Shown here piece by piece: positions 1 through 7,825 of a stretch of DNA of 62,417 nt. A program made the position numbers and the translations under genes. A model generated the notes under the pieces. The model was not told the DNA's origin. It saw nothing but the letters and a program-made list of their open reading frames with translations, and made no database searches. The stretch is taken from positions 1 to 62,417 of the forward strand of contig CAYNSX010000009.1 in NCBI GenBank assembly GCA_964400165.1, written 5' to 3'. The stretch is from CAYNSX01 sp964400165. GTDB lineage: Bacteria; Armatimonadota; Hebobacteria; CAYNSX01. Each line of letters begins with the position of its first letter. Positions within the stretch are counted from its first letter, which is position 1.

Positions 1-1604
1 AACTTCACCTCCTCCGCCCCCAGCAGCCAGAGCACGCCCGCATACACTGCCCCGCCCGCGGCGATGCACGCGGCAACCACCTTGCCTGCCGCCAGCGCCG
101 ACACTTCCGGCAGCACCGTCCGCGGGTCGGGTGCCACGATCCCGAACTGCGTCATCGGCACGCCGAAACGCTCGCTTAACGCCCGCGCCAGGAAGAACAC
201 CACCGCCCCCATCACCGCTGAGGCCACCAGACTGCGCAGCGCGGTCGCGGTCATGGCGCGCCCGCCGAGCAGTCCCGCGCGGCGGCGCAGCAAGGTGATT
301 GCCAACGCCAGTGTCACCAGTCCGCCCGCCGAAGTCGCCGCGGCCAGCGCGCCGTAGCGCATCGGCGTGTGCACCAGCAGGACAGTCACCCCCGCGGTCG
401 CGGCCAGGTACACCCCCGCGACGGTCGCCGGTGTCCACACATCCTTGAGCGCATAAAACCCGCGGCCAATCAATTGACTTAGCGACAGCACCACCAACGC
501 CGGCATATACCAGACCACCGCGAACGCGCTCGCCAGCGCCGCGCCGGTCCCGAACTTCCCGCCCTGCCACAGCAGGATGTTGATCGGCACCGCCAGGATC
601 GCCAGCCCCACCGCCGATGGGATGGTGAGCAGCGCAATCGCCCGCGTGCTGCGCGAGAACACGCCGGCGAAATCGTGCCCGCGCGCCTTCAGCGCTTCCG
701 CGGCCAGCGTCGGGAAGGTCGCCACCGCGATGCTCACCGCGAAGAGACTGAACGGCAACACCACCAGACGCGTCGCGTAGCGCAGCGTCGTCACGCCGCC
801 CTCGTACCGCGACCCGAACACCCCGGGCAGCCAGAACAGCACCAGATACGACAGCGCGGTTCCCACCATCACCGGCCCGAACCGCGCGAAATACACTTTG
901 ACTTTCGGCGCCAGCAGTGCGAACCGAATGCGCCACCGCATCCCCGCCCGGAGCAACGCCGGCAACTGCACCAGCACCATCAGCAGCGCGCCGATGACGA
1001 CTCCCAGCGATGCGCCCGCCAGCCCCCGATCGCCGGCCCCCGTCCGCGATCCCAGCCAGATGCCCGCGATGATGCCCAGGTTGTAGACCAGCCACGCCAC
1101 AGCGGGAACCGTGAACTGGCGGAACGAGTGCAGCACGCTCGTCGCCAGCGCCGACAGCGCCAGCAGCACCGGCTGCACCGCCACCAGCCGCGTGAAGAAC
1201 ACGCAGAGTTCGAACTCGTGCGTCCCCGGCGCCCAGGTCACCAGCAGCCGCACCACCCACGGCGCGAAGACGACGATCCCCAGCGCCAGCACCGCCACGA
1301 TGGCCCCGAGCGTGCCCGCCAGATCGCCGACGAGTTGCCATCCGGCTTCCTCGCCTTCCTTTTCCCGCGTTTCGAGGAACAGCGGCAGGAACGCCGCCGA
1401 CAGTGCGCCCCCCGCCACCACCGTGTACAAGAGGTCGGGCCCATTGAACGCCGCCCAGAACGCGTCGGTCGCGGTGGAGTTGCCGTAGAGATAGGCGATG
1501 CTCTTCTCGCGCAGATAGCCGAGGAGGCGGCTCGCAAACGACGCCGCCATGATGATCGTCGCCCCCGACGCGATCGTCTGCGCCCGAATCGAGGGAGTCT
1601 TCAC
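1..1604 (-). CDS. murJ: Lipid II flippase MurJ (MviN family), C-terminus cut by window edge
   Basis: Translating the minus strand gives a continuous frame of about 534 codons that is still open at base 1. It is rich in hydrophobic helices and has the MurJ-type N-terminus with SRLLGYLREK near residue 25, then segments such as DAFWAAFNGPDLL and GGALSAAFLPLF. MurJ moves lipid-linked peptidoglycan precursor across the inner membrane. I chose the GTG at 1604 because GAGGGGGGAA lies about six bases upstream; an ATG at 1550 is the alternative. Family members are usually 500-550 residues, so little is missing. It is divergent from rpsT, a neighbour pair seen in other bacteria. Confidence 0.9.
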   Translation of the reverse strand, partial: MKTPSIRAQTIASGATIIMAASFASRLLGYLREKSIAYLYGNSTATDAFWAAFNGPDLLYTVVAGGALSAAFLPLFLETREKEGEEAGWQLVGDLAGTLGAIVAVLALGIVVFAPWVVRLLVTWAPGTHEFELCVFFTRLVAVQPVLLALSALATSVLHSFRQFTVPAVAWLVYNLGIIAGIWLGSRTGAGDRGLAGASLGVVIGALLMVLVQLPALLRAGMRWRIRFALLAPKVKVYFARFGPVMVGTALSYLVLFWLPGVFGSRYEGGVTTLRYATRLVVLPFSLFAVSIAVATFPTLAAEALKARGHDFAGVFSRSTRAIALLTIPSAVGLAILAVPINILLWQGGKFGTGAALASAFAVVWYMPALVVLSLSQLIGRGFYALKDVWTPATVAGVYLAATAGVTVLLVHTPMRYGALAAATSAGGLVTLALAITLLRRRAGLLGGRAMTATALRSLVASAVMGAVVFFLARALSERFGVPMTQFGIVAPDPRTVLPEVSALAAGKVVAACIAAGGAVYAGVLWLLGAEEVK

Positions 1605-1610
1605 AGCAAG

Positions 1611-1984
1611 TTCCCCCCTCTCCATGTATGGGGAGGGCCGAGGGGAGGGGTTGCTGTTGCCGCTGAAGCGTTCGTCAGCACGCGCACGGCGGCGATTATA
1701 CCGGCGGGCTGGGGGTACCGCCGGCCTCCAGGCCGGTGCAATTCATCTCACCCCTCTCCGCCTGTCGGAGAGGGGGCTGGGGGGAGAGGTCGTCGCAGGG
1801 CTTGCCGTGTCCCGGCACTGATGTGCCGGGCTGAATCACACTGACACTGCTGAAGGTCTTCCGCCCTCGACTGAAGTCGGGGCGGCCTCGTTTCCTCGTT
1901 TCCTTGTTTCCTCGCCGCTAATTACGCGGTCGCCCTCACCCGGCCTCGCTTCGCTCGGCCACCCTCTCCCGAATGGGAGAGGGA
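1611..1984. repeat. Cluster of palindromic REP-like repeats upstream of murJ
   Basis: The gene-free stretch 1605-2081 holds three copies of a dispersed element, at about 1611-1650, 1749-1789 and 1932-1984. Each has a CCCCTCTCC arm, a short variable loop and a GGAGAGGGG arm, often followed by a G-rich tail. A palindrome GCCGGCCTCCAGGCCGG lies at about 1730. Apart from these and the T-rich repeat described separately, I see no gene here. Confidence 0.8.
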
Positions 1985-2040
1985 CTACTCATCCACCCTG
2001 CCTGAATCGAACCTTGTTTCCTCATTTCCTCGTTTCCTCG
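1886..2040 (+). repeat. TTTCCTCG short tandem repeat, two blocks upstream of rpsT
   Basis: Blocks at 1886-1914 and 2012-2040 are built from imperfect 8-9 base units (TTTCCTCG / TTTCCTTG). The same unit recurs downstream of rpsT at 2383-2419 and in reverse complement at 37010-37038. Confidence 0.75.
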
Positions 2041-2043
2041 CCG

Positions 2044-2072
2044 TTGTCCGTTGCTGTCCCCCGTGCTACACT
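2044..2072 (+). promoter_or_regulatory. Probable rpsT promoter, extended -10
   Basis: TGC TACACT at 2064-2072 is an extended -10 box, with TTGTCC at 2044-2049 and a 17-base spacer. The start codon of rpsT begins only nine bases after the -10 box, so the transcript would be leaderless or nearly so. Inferred from sequence only. Confidence 0.5.
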
Positions 2073-2081
2073 CCCCCGCCA

Positions 2082-2351
2082 ATGCCCAACACCGCCGCCG
2101 CCAAGAAAGCACTGCGCCAGTCGCTTGTGAACCGTGCGCGCAACCGCGCCGTGCGCACCCGCATGCGCAACGCGCTGAAGAAGGCGCGCCTGGCCCTCGC
2201 GGCCGGTGATGCCAACGCCGCACAACTGACCAAAGACGCCGCCGCGCTGCTCGACTGGTCGGTGAGCAAGGGCGCCGTCAAGCGCGGCGCCGCCGACCGC
2301 CGCAAGAGCCGCCTCGCCAAGCGCCTCAACGCCACCCGCGCAACCTCCTGA
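2082..2351 (+). CDS. rpsT: 30S ribosomal protein S20
   Basis: An 89-residue basic protein with the S20 pattern throughout: MPNTAAAKKALRQ at the start, RNRAVRTRMRNALKKAR in the first helix, and the C-terminal ADRRKSRLAKRLNA that is nearly invariant in the family. S20 binds 16S rRNA early in 30S assembly. Length matches the family (about 85-90). There is no Shine-Dalgarno sequence; the extended -10 just upstream suggests leaderless translation. It is divergent from murJ. Confidence 0.97.
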   Translation: MPNTAAAKKALRQSLVNRARNRAVRTRMRNALKKARLALAAGDANAAQLTKDAAALLDWSVSKGAVKRGAADRRKSRLAKRLNATRATS

Positions 2352-2359
2352 AACACGAA

Positions 2360-2377
2360 GCGCCCGTCTCCGGGCGC
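2360..2377 (+). terminator. Hairpin downstream of rpsT
   Basis: A perfect 7-bp stem, GCGCCCG / CGGGCGC, with loop TCTC starts nine bases after the rpsT stop codon. There is no uninterrupted T run, only the T-rich repeat beginning at 2383, so it is a weak terminator candidate. Confidence 0.4.
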
Positions 2378-2382
2378 CCAGA

Positions 2383-2419
2383 CCTCGTTTCCTCGTTTCC
2401 TCGTTTCCTTGTTTCCTAG
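2383..2419 (+). repeat. TTTCCTCG short tandem repeat between rpsT and the M24 peptidase gene
   Basis: About four units of CCTCGTTTC/CCTTGTTTC. The edge of the repeat supplies the stop codon of the minus-strand peptidase gene (TAG, read from 2418-2416). Confidence 0.75.
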
Positions 2420-3522
2420 CCTCTGATCTCTTGGAGTTCTCGCGGCTTCTTCGCCTTCGATAACACTCGGCATCCCGTCTTCGTGACCAGACACAAATCC
2501 TCAATCCGCACGCCGCCCTTGCCCGCGACATAGACACCCGGCTCAATCGTCACTACCGACCCGACGGGCAGCACATTCGTCGAGAACCGCCCCAGCCCCG
2601 GCATCTCGTGCACATCGAGTCCGACGCCGTGCCCGGTCCCGTGCCCGAAGTAGCCGAGGCCCCAGCCGCGCCATTCGAGCGACTTGCGGGCCGCCGCGTC
2701 GACTGCCTTGCCGCGCTGGCCGCCGCGCAGTGCCTTCAGCGCCTTCGCCTGCGCTTCGTACACGGCGGCGTAGATGGCGCGCTGCCAGTCCGCCGCCTTG
2801 CCGACGCACACCGTCCGCGTCAGGTCGGCGCAATAGCCGCGCACCCGGGCGCCGAGGTCGAAGGTCACCAGGTCGCCGCGGCGGATGCGCCGCTCCGACG
2901 GCCGCGCGTGCGGCAGCGCCGAATGCGGGCCCGACGCCACGATCGGCGGGAACGCCAGCCCGTCGGCGCCCTGCCGGTGCATGAACGCCTCGATCTCAAA
3001 GCCCAGTTGCCGCTCGGTGATGCCCGGCTTCAGCCGCCGCACGGCGAACGCGCAGGCGGCGTCCGTGATGGCCGCCGCCTCGCGGATGGCGCGCAGTTCC
3101 TGCGCGTCCTTCACCTGCCGCAGTTTCTCCACTTCCATCGTCGTCGCGGCGAGCGTGACCCGCCCCGCCCGCTTCTTCAAGTCCACGAACTGCGCCTGCG
3201 TGACATGCGCCCCCTCGACCGCCACACCCTTTGCCTTCACCGCCTTGATGGCCGTGGCCGCGCCGGCAATCAACCCGCGCGCGCTTTCCAGATACTCGAA
3301 CCCGGGACACTGCTCGGCAATCTGCGTGCGATAGCGGAAGTCGCTGATGATGACCGCCGCGTCGCGGGTGATGAAGAGCGCGCCTGCCGACCCGGTGTAG
3401 CTCGACAGCCAGCGGACATTCGACGGCCCCGTCACCACCATCCCCGTCGCCTTGAGCCGCGGCAGCCGCTGCTGCAGCGACGCGACGCGCTGCCGGAACG
3501 GCGCCTGGATGCTGCGCGCCAT
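2416..3522 (-). CDS. Xaa-Pro aminopeptidase/dipeptidase, M24 family
   Basis: A 368-residue two-domain M24 metallopeptidase. The N-terminal creatinase-like domain includes NVRWLSSYTGSAGALFIT. The C-terminal pita-bread domain carries the dimetal ligands: Asp in VTFDLGARV, Asp in CADLTRTV, His in GHGTGHGVGLDVHE, Glu in VTIEPGVYV and Glu in VRIEDLCLV. It should cleave peptides at Xaa-Pro bonds in the cytoplasm. Its ATG shares one base with the aroQ stop (TGATG), which suggests translational coupling. The aroQ-pepQ order is common in bacteria. PepP-like and PepQ-like specificity cannot be separated from sequence alone. Confidence 0.93.
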   Translation of the reverse strand: MARSIQAPFRQRVASLQQRLPRLKATGMVVTGPSNVRWLSSYTGSAGALFITRDAAVIISDFRYRTQIAEQCPGFEYLESARGLIAGAATAIKAVKAKGVAVEGAHVTQAQFVDLKKRAGRVTLAATTMEVEKLRQVKDAQELRAIREAAAITDAACAFAVRRLKPGITERQLGFEIEAFMHRQGADGLAFPPIVASGPHSALPHARPSERRIRRGDLVTFDLGARVRGYCADLTRTVCVGKAADWQRAIYAAVYEAQAKALKALRGGQRGKAVDAAARKSLEWRGWGLGYFGHGTGHGVGLDVHEMPGLGRFSTNVLPVGSVVTIEPGVYVAGKGGVRIEDLCLVTKTGCRVLSKAKKPRELQEIRG

Positions 3523-3968
3523 CAGGCCATTTCCGCCCGCAAGTGGTTCACCAATCCTTGCAATGCCAGCAGATACGAATCCGCGCCCAGCCCCGCCACG
3601 ACCGCCAGCACCGCCGACGCGGTGACAGACACCCGCCGGAACGGTTCGCGCGCCGCGGGATTGCTCAAGTGCACCTCGACCGTCGGCAGCCGCACGCTGG
3701 TCAGCGCGTCACGCAGCGCGATGCTGTAATGCGTCAACCCGCCCGGGTTGATCAGGATGCCGTCGGCCCAGCCGAGCGCCTGGTGAATGGCGTCGATCAG
3801 CGCGCCCTCGTGGTTCGATTGCACGATGCGCACCTCGGCGCCGAGCCGCTGCGCCTCGTCGGTCAGGCGGCGGTTCAGCGCGTCCAGCGTGCCGGTGCCA
3901 TAGACCTCCGGCTCGCGGGTGCCGAGCAAGTTCAGGTTGGGGCCGTGCAGGATGAGGATGCGGGGCAT
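3522..3968 (-). CDS. aroQ: 3-dehydroquinate dehydratase, type II
   Basis: A 148-residue protein with all landmarks of type II dehydroquinase: HGPNLNLLGTREPEVYG at residues 8-24 with catalytic Arg18 and Tyr23, SNHEG at 51-55, INPGGLTHYS near 73-82 and VEVHLSN. It converts 3-dehydroquinate to 3-dehydroshikimate in the shikimate pathway; the native enzyme is a dodecamer. The frame is open further upstream, but family length, the MPRILILHGPN start and an AAGAGG Shine-Dalgarno fix the start at 3968. It is first in a two-gene unit with the M24 peptidase. Confidence 0.96.
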   Translation of the reverse strand: MPRILILHGPNLNLLGTREPEVYGTGTLDALNRRLTDEAQRLGAEVRIVQSNHEGALIDAIHQALGWADGILINPGGLTHYSIALRDALTSVRLPTVEVHLSNPAAREPFRRVSVTASAVLAVVAGLGADSYLLALQGLVNHLRAEMA

Positions 3969-3987
3969 TCGGGCCTCTTGGCGGGCG

Positions 3988-3996
3988 ATTGTAGCA
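3988..3996 (-). promoter_or_regulatory. Probable aroQ promoter, extended -10
   Basis: On the minus strand TGC TACAAT lies 19 bases upstream of the aroQ ATG. It matches the TGCTANANT pattern seen before rpsT and ligA. No good -35 was found. Inference. Confidence 0.45.
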
Positions 3997-4089
3997 TGAC
4001 CCCTGGAACGGCTCGTGGGCGCCCGGTTGGGCGCCCACGAGAGTGAGGAACTGCGTGTTGTCGTTTGCGGGTTGCGAGAGGGAGGAGGG

Positions 4090-5703
4090 CTACTGCGCTC
4101 GCCGCCAGGAAACCGATGCATACTGCGCCCGGACAAATCCGGGGAAGTGCGCCGCATCCCACACCGAGGAGTAGGTCACCTCGAACGACCCGCTCAAGGC
4201 CTCGAGGGTTTCGGCGATGACAGCGCCGGTCACAGTGGCATTGCCTTCGACATGCACCGTGCCTTGCGAGTAAATGAGCGCGGTGGAGACATTCGAGTTG
4301 CCCGCCATCGTGACATCACCCATCGCCAGGATGGCGACTTTGTCCACGCTCGGGTCGGTCAATTCCACGCCACCGGTGATGCGGACTTCGCCGCTCACCA
4401 CGAAAGTGTAGGAGCCGCAGTACTGGCCCGAGATGTCCAGGTCGCCGTTCACATAGATGATCCCGCTCGAGACTGGCAGCGTGAATCCGCCATTGCCGCC
4501 GCCGCCACCACCGTCACTGGGCGGCGGGGCCGGTGGCGGAGTGCTGCCACCGCCGCCATTCCCGTTGTTATTGCCGGGAATGCCGTCTCCGGGCGTGGCG
4601 TTGCCGCCGCTGCCACCGGAGCCCCAGCCATTGCCGCCTCTAGCAGTCAACTGGAACGACCAGGGCTGTGCGTCATTGGCCGGTGTGATCATTCCAAAGC
4701 CGTGCGAACGCACGGCCGGCGTCACGCTGCGCGCCAGCACGGTCTGCGGACCCGGCAAGGTCGCGGTCAGGCCGCCTCGGGTCAGGCCGGAGGCCAGGCG
4801 CGCCGCGCCGGACTCCCCCGGCGCGTTCAGCGCCACGACGCCGCACTGGCCGGTCATGTGCAGGTCGCCTTCGTGCACATAGTCGGCATTGTCGATGTAA
4901 TACTGCGGGTCAATCACCGGCATGCTCATCCGAGCGACATCCTCAAAAATGTTGGCCGGCGGAATGCTGCCCGGCGCGTTATTGATCTGGCCGGTCGCAT
5001 ACAAGTGCGCCGTCGCCTCGAAGTCCGCCGAACCGCTGTTGAAGTTGATGTTGCCGTTCGCGTACGCCTGGTCGCCGATGCCGTTCCCGTCCGGGTTCAC
5101 GGTGACGCCGCCGTTGAAGGTCATCGAGTTATTCGACCACAGCGCCCCTTCCCAGAGGTTGTCGACATTCACCAGCACCTTGGCGACGACATAGACATGC
5201 CCGCGCTTGGCCGTTTCCGGCGCCGACGCGTACGCCGGCGTCATCAGGCCCCACCGGCCTGGGTTGAGCCAGGTCAGCGTCCCGTCCGAGAGCACATTGT
5301 CATCGTGCGGCGACACATACGACCGGGCGTCCACCATCACGCCGTACTGCACATTCAAGTACGGGTGCGTGGCCTGCACCCAGATGCGGCCCCAGTCGGT
5401 GTCCATGTTGAACGGCCCCGCCGACCCGTTGGCCAGGAGCGAGCCCGCCGCGTCGTAGTAGTCGTCGTAGAGCAGGTCGAGCATCAACTCGGCCCCGCCC
5501 TCGGCCAGCGCCAGCGACTGCACTTCATTGCGATAGCGCGTCGCGTCGAGCAGACTGGTTGCGGCGCTCTGCAAATACGACATCCCGAGCGTCAGCAGGA
5601 CGAAAGTCGACACCAAGGCCATAGGCAGCACGAATCCGCGCTGCCCGCGGCGCGCGCGCCGCGGACGGTCGCCCACCACTGCAGTACCCCTCCGAGTCAA
5701 CAT
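4090..5703 (-). CDS. PilX-like prepilin-type protein with C-terminal beta-helix-like domain
   Basis: A 537-residue protein. Residues 1-50 hold a basic stretch, GQRGFVLPMALVSTF and one hydrophobic helix, as in PilX-type minor pilins (GFVLP resembles a class III prepilin cleavage site but lacks the usual E+5). About residues 70-330 are a unique exported region. A Gly/Pro-rich linker precedes a C-terminal block of short repeats (VNGDLDISG, GDVTMAGNSNV, GTVHVEGNATVTG) that resembles a bactofilin-type right-handed beta-helix. AAGGAG lies eight bases before the ATG. It is the last pilus gene of the locus and probably a minor pilin or tip protein. Confidence 0.72.
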   Translation of the reverse strand: MLTRRGTAVVGDRPRRARRGQRGFVLPMALVSTFVLLTLGMSYLQSAATSLLDATRYRNEVQSLALAEGGAELMLDLLYDDYYDAAGSLLANGSAGPFNMDTDWGRIWVQATHPYLNVQYGVMVDARSYVSPHDDNVLSDGTLTWLNPGRWGLMTPAYASAPETAKRGHVYVVAKVLVNVDNLWEGALWSNNSMTFNGGVTVNPDGNGIGDQAYANGNINFNSGSADFEATAHLYATGQINNAPGSIPPANIFEDVARMSMPVIDPQYYIDNADYVHEGDLHMTGQCGVVALNAPGESGAARLASGLTRGGLTATLPGPQTVLARSVTPAVRSHGFGMITPANDAQPWSFQLTARGGNGWGSGGSGGNATPGDGIPGNNNGNGGGGSTPPPAPPPSDGGGGGGNGGFTLPVSSGIIYVNGDLDISGQYCGSYTFVVSGEVRITGGVELTDPSVDKVAILAMGDVTMAGNSNVSTALIYSQGTVHVEGNATVTGAVIAETLEALSGSFEVTYSSVWDAAHFPGFVRAQYASVSWRRAQ

Positions 5704-5737
5704 TCCAGGACTCCTTTGTATGCGTGTGTGCGGTCCA

Positions 5738-6010
5738 TCAGCGGGCCCCCACCGAGGTCCCGAGCGTCCAAGCGTTCACACTCCATTGTTCCATCCGGCG
5801 CCCCAGTGTCTGATACGCGCGCCGTACATCCGTGGGCCGGGGCCGTGGTGAATTGCGGACACGATTCGCGCCCGCGATGCAGACCGCGTGAACGGCGTGG
5901 AAGGAAGTGGATTCCCAATGGGACAGACGACCGCGAATTTGTCGGCGCACCGCGCCGCCGGCCATCTCCTCGCTCGCCGCATCCCCCCCGGGCTGGTTGC
6001 CGAAAGGCAT
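5738..6010 (-). CDS. Possible small protein of unknown function in the pilin gap
   Basis: The 338 bases between the PilW- and PilX-like genes contain one 90-codon minus-strand frame that starts with ATG, has GGAG eight bases upstream, and leaves 31 and 35 bases to its neighbours. Most other genes of the locus are packed as tightly. Against it, third-position GC looks only moderate and the sequence resembles no family I know; it has no membrane helix or pilin motif. It may be untranslated spacer. Confidence 0.25.
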   Translation of the reverse strand: MPFGNQPGGDAASEEMAGGAVRRQIRGRLSHWESTSFHAVHAVCIAGANRVRNSPRPRPTDVRRAYQTLGRRMEQWSVNAWTLGTSVGAR

Positions 6011-6041
6011 GCGTTACGCTCCGTGGCGGACCCGCGTCGGT

Positions 6042-6683
6042 TCAGCGGTTCCGCAGCATGAACCAGTCTGACATCGTAATGGTCGAAGTGTTCGGCCCCA
6101 CCTTCGCCGACACCGTCAGCGTCATTTCGACTGCGCGGCCGGTCTCGAACACGGGCCAGTACTTGATGAACGGCTTCGGCGCGCCGGTCGCCGGATCGTC
6201 CGGGTTGGTCAGGACGCTGTCGGCCAATTGCCGCGTCTCGATCACATTCCCGTCGGAGTCCAGCGTCTGCCGCCACACATAGGTCCCGTCATCGGCGGCG
6301 GCGCCGTCCGCATCGCCCAGGAAGTACTCGACGAATCCGCCCTTTTCCAGAAACAACTCGCCGGCCTCGTCGATCGCCACCACATTCATCCGCGTGCCGA
6401 GGTCGGCATCCCATGAGATTTCGGGGACTCGCGCTTCCACCCAGGTGTCGCTGAAGTCCACTACTTGCATCGTGGTGCGGAAGTCATCGGTGGCCCGGGT
6501 CAGCACCCACGCCGCTTTCTGCTTGGCCAGGTCTTCGGCCGAGCCCTTGTTCCAAAGTTTGAGCGTCGACACATAGAGCGAGCCGATCGCCCCCACAATC
6601 AGGGCGATAATCGCCGACGCCACCAGCATCTCGATGAGCGTGATGCCCCGGCGTCGTGCCGCCAAGCGCATGCGAGTCGTCAT
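6042..6683 (-). CDS. PilW-like minor pilin
   Basis: A 213-residue protein with a class III prepilin N-terminus: basic leader ARRR, cleavage site G/ITLIEM with Glu at +5, then a roughly 20-residue hydrophobic helix. The rest is a soluble domain of unknown fold. It should be cleaved and methylated by PilD, which is not in this window, and inserted in the pilus initiation complex. Upstream in-frame codons exist, but the ATG at 6683 overlaps the stop of the PilV-like gene as ATGA and sits at the usual distance from the cleavage site. Confidence 0.85.
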   Translation of the reverse strand: MTTRMRLAARRRGITLIEMLVASAIIALIVGAIGSLYVSTLKLWNKGSAEDLAKQKAAWVLTRATDDFRTTMQVVDFSDTWVEARVPEISWDADLGTRMNVVAIDEAGELFLEKGGFVEYFLGDADGAAADDGTYVWRQTLDSDGNVIETRQLADSVLTNPDDPATGAPKPFIKYWPVFETGRAVEMTLTVSAKVGPNTSTITMSDWFMLRNR

Positions 6684-7162
6684 GGCCGGTTCGCAATCAG
6701 CGTGGCCAATTCCACATGGCCGCGCGTCTGGCTCGAGCCGCCCCAATCGATGGAAATCACTGCGGTCTTCAAGTTCGGAAAGATGCCGATCGGGCTGTCG
6801 TAGTAGTTGATTTCAATGGTGCCTTCGCCCTCCGGCAGGTCCGACACCGTAAAGCCGACGGTTCCGGTCTTATTGTCATTGGCCTGGATGATGGTGTAGT
6901 CCGCTTCCGGGAAGTGCGTCGTGTCCACGGTGGCGTTGACATACCCCAGCGCCCGGATGCGCTCCAACTGCCGCTCCGCGGCGCTCGTCGCCAGGGTCAT
7001 TCGTTCCGCCTTCCGGCTCGTCACCAGGCCGGTGATGACCAGCGCGCTGACCCCCACCAGCCCGATGCCGATCACCAATGCCGCGACGAGGATCTCCACC
7101 AGGGAGATGCCCCGTCGTCCTCGCTGCCTCGCCATCGGTTCGCGGTGACTGTGGTTCATCAT
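6680..7162 (-). CDS. PilV-like minor pilin
   Basis: A 160-residue protein starting with two ATG codons and preceded by AGAGG seven bases upstream. The prepilin leader is MMNHSHREPMARQRGRRG, with cleavage before ISLVEILVAALVIG (Glu+5 present). This is the PilV/GspI type: short leader, hydrophobic helix, then a small domain with a conserved region ISIDWGGSS. Its stop overlaps the PilW-like start. Gene order V-W-X matches minor pilin operons of other type IV pilus systems. Confidence 0.85.
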   Translation of the reverse strand: MMNHSHREPMARQRGRRGISLVEILVAALVIGIGLVGVSALVITGLVTSRKAERMTLATSAAERQLERIRALGYVNATVDTTHFPEADYTIIQANDNKTGTVGFTVSDLPEGEGTIEINYYDSPIGIFPNLKTAVISIDWGGSSQTRGHVELATLIANRP

Positions 7163-7273
7163 GCTCAAGCCTCTCATCTCTCGCCTCGCACCAGTGTCTG
7201 CAAATCTCTCATGCGTGGTGCGCAGTGGGGACAGCGTCCAGCGGACGCTGTCCCCCCGCACATCATCAACTTC

Positions 7274-7723
7274 TTACCAGGTGGTGTAGTCGGTGCCGTC
7301 GAGCCCGGTGAGGGTCGAGGCGCTGTGGACATCCCCACTGGCGTTGTCGTAGGTCCAGTCCGCGGCCGCCGTGAACGGGTCGTTCGGCAGCAGGTTGGTC
7401 GCCGTGCGCAGGTATGGACCCTGGTAGCCATTGCGGTCGACCGAGAAGCCGCGACCGTCCGCGTCGGCGCTGATCGACGCGCCGTCGGCAGCCATGACAT
7501 CGGTCAGGTCGGGCGGATACGCACCCGTGTCGGCCTCAAAGTGCTGGATCGAGGTCCGCAACTGGCGCAGGTCCGCGCGCAACGAAGACTCACGAGCCTT
7601 GCGGCCCGCACCGAGCAGTCTCGGAATCACGATGAGCGCCAGGATCGCGATCACGACGATCACGATCAGCATTTCGATCAAGGTGAAACCGTGACGGCGG
7701 CGTGCACACCGTGCCATCAACAT
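7274..7723 (-). CDS. Major-type pilin / GspG-like pseudopilin (copy 2)
   Basis: A 149-residue pilin with leader MLMARCARRRHG, cleavage before FTLIEMLIVIVVIAILA, Glu+5, and a C-terminal domain with DTGAYPPDL, GYQGPYLR and LLPNDPF. These are hallmarks of the GspG/PulG group, whose loop usually binds calcium. GGAGGT lies nine bases before the ATG. It is a clear paralog of the gene just upstream (7826-8296), sharing ADLRQLRTSIQHFEADTGAYPP-like segments. It could be the main pilus subunit; a type II secretion pseudopilin role is possible but no other gsp genes are present. Confidence 0.85.
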   Translation of the reverse strand: MLMARCARRRHGFTLIEMLIVIVVIAILALIVIPRLLGAGRKARESSLRADLRQLRTSIQHFEADTGAYPPDLTDVMAADGASISADADGRGFSVDRNGYQGPYLRTATNLLPNDPFTAAADWTYDNASGDVHSASTLTGLDGTDYTTW

Positions 7724-7825
7724 GCTTTCGCTACCTCCATTTCAGAGTCACTTGCAGTTGGCCGCGTCTCGCGCGGCACTCCGTTGTTCCACAATCCGGT
7801 CCCCGCCTGCACACCCGAGTTTCGC

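Noticed and set aside
675..1844. Long plus-strand open frame opposite murJ
   Set aside because: It is Arg/His/Pro-rich, has no domain, and lies antisense to the clear MurJ coding frame; a typical shadow in GC-rich DNA.
5704..6041. c-di-GMP riboswitch upstream of the PilX-like gene
   Set aside because: I looked for GEMM-type motifs on the minus strand and found none; the gap shows no convincing paired structure.
4015..6282. 755-codon plus-strand frame across the PilX-like gene
   Set aside because: Composition is His/Arg/Val-rich with no recognisable domain, and it opposes two prepilin genes with ribosome sites and signal motifs.
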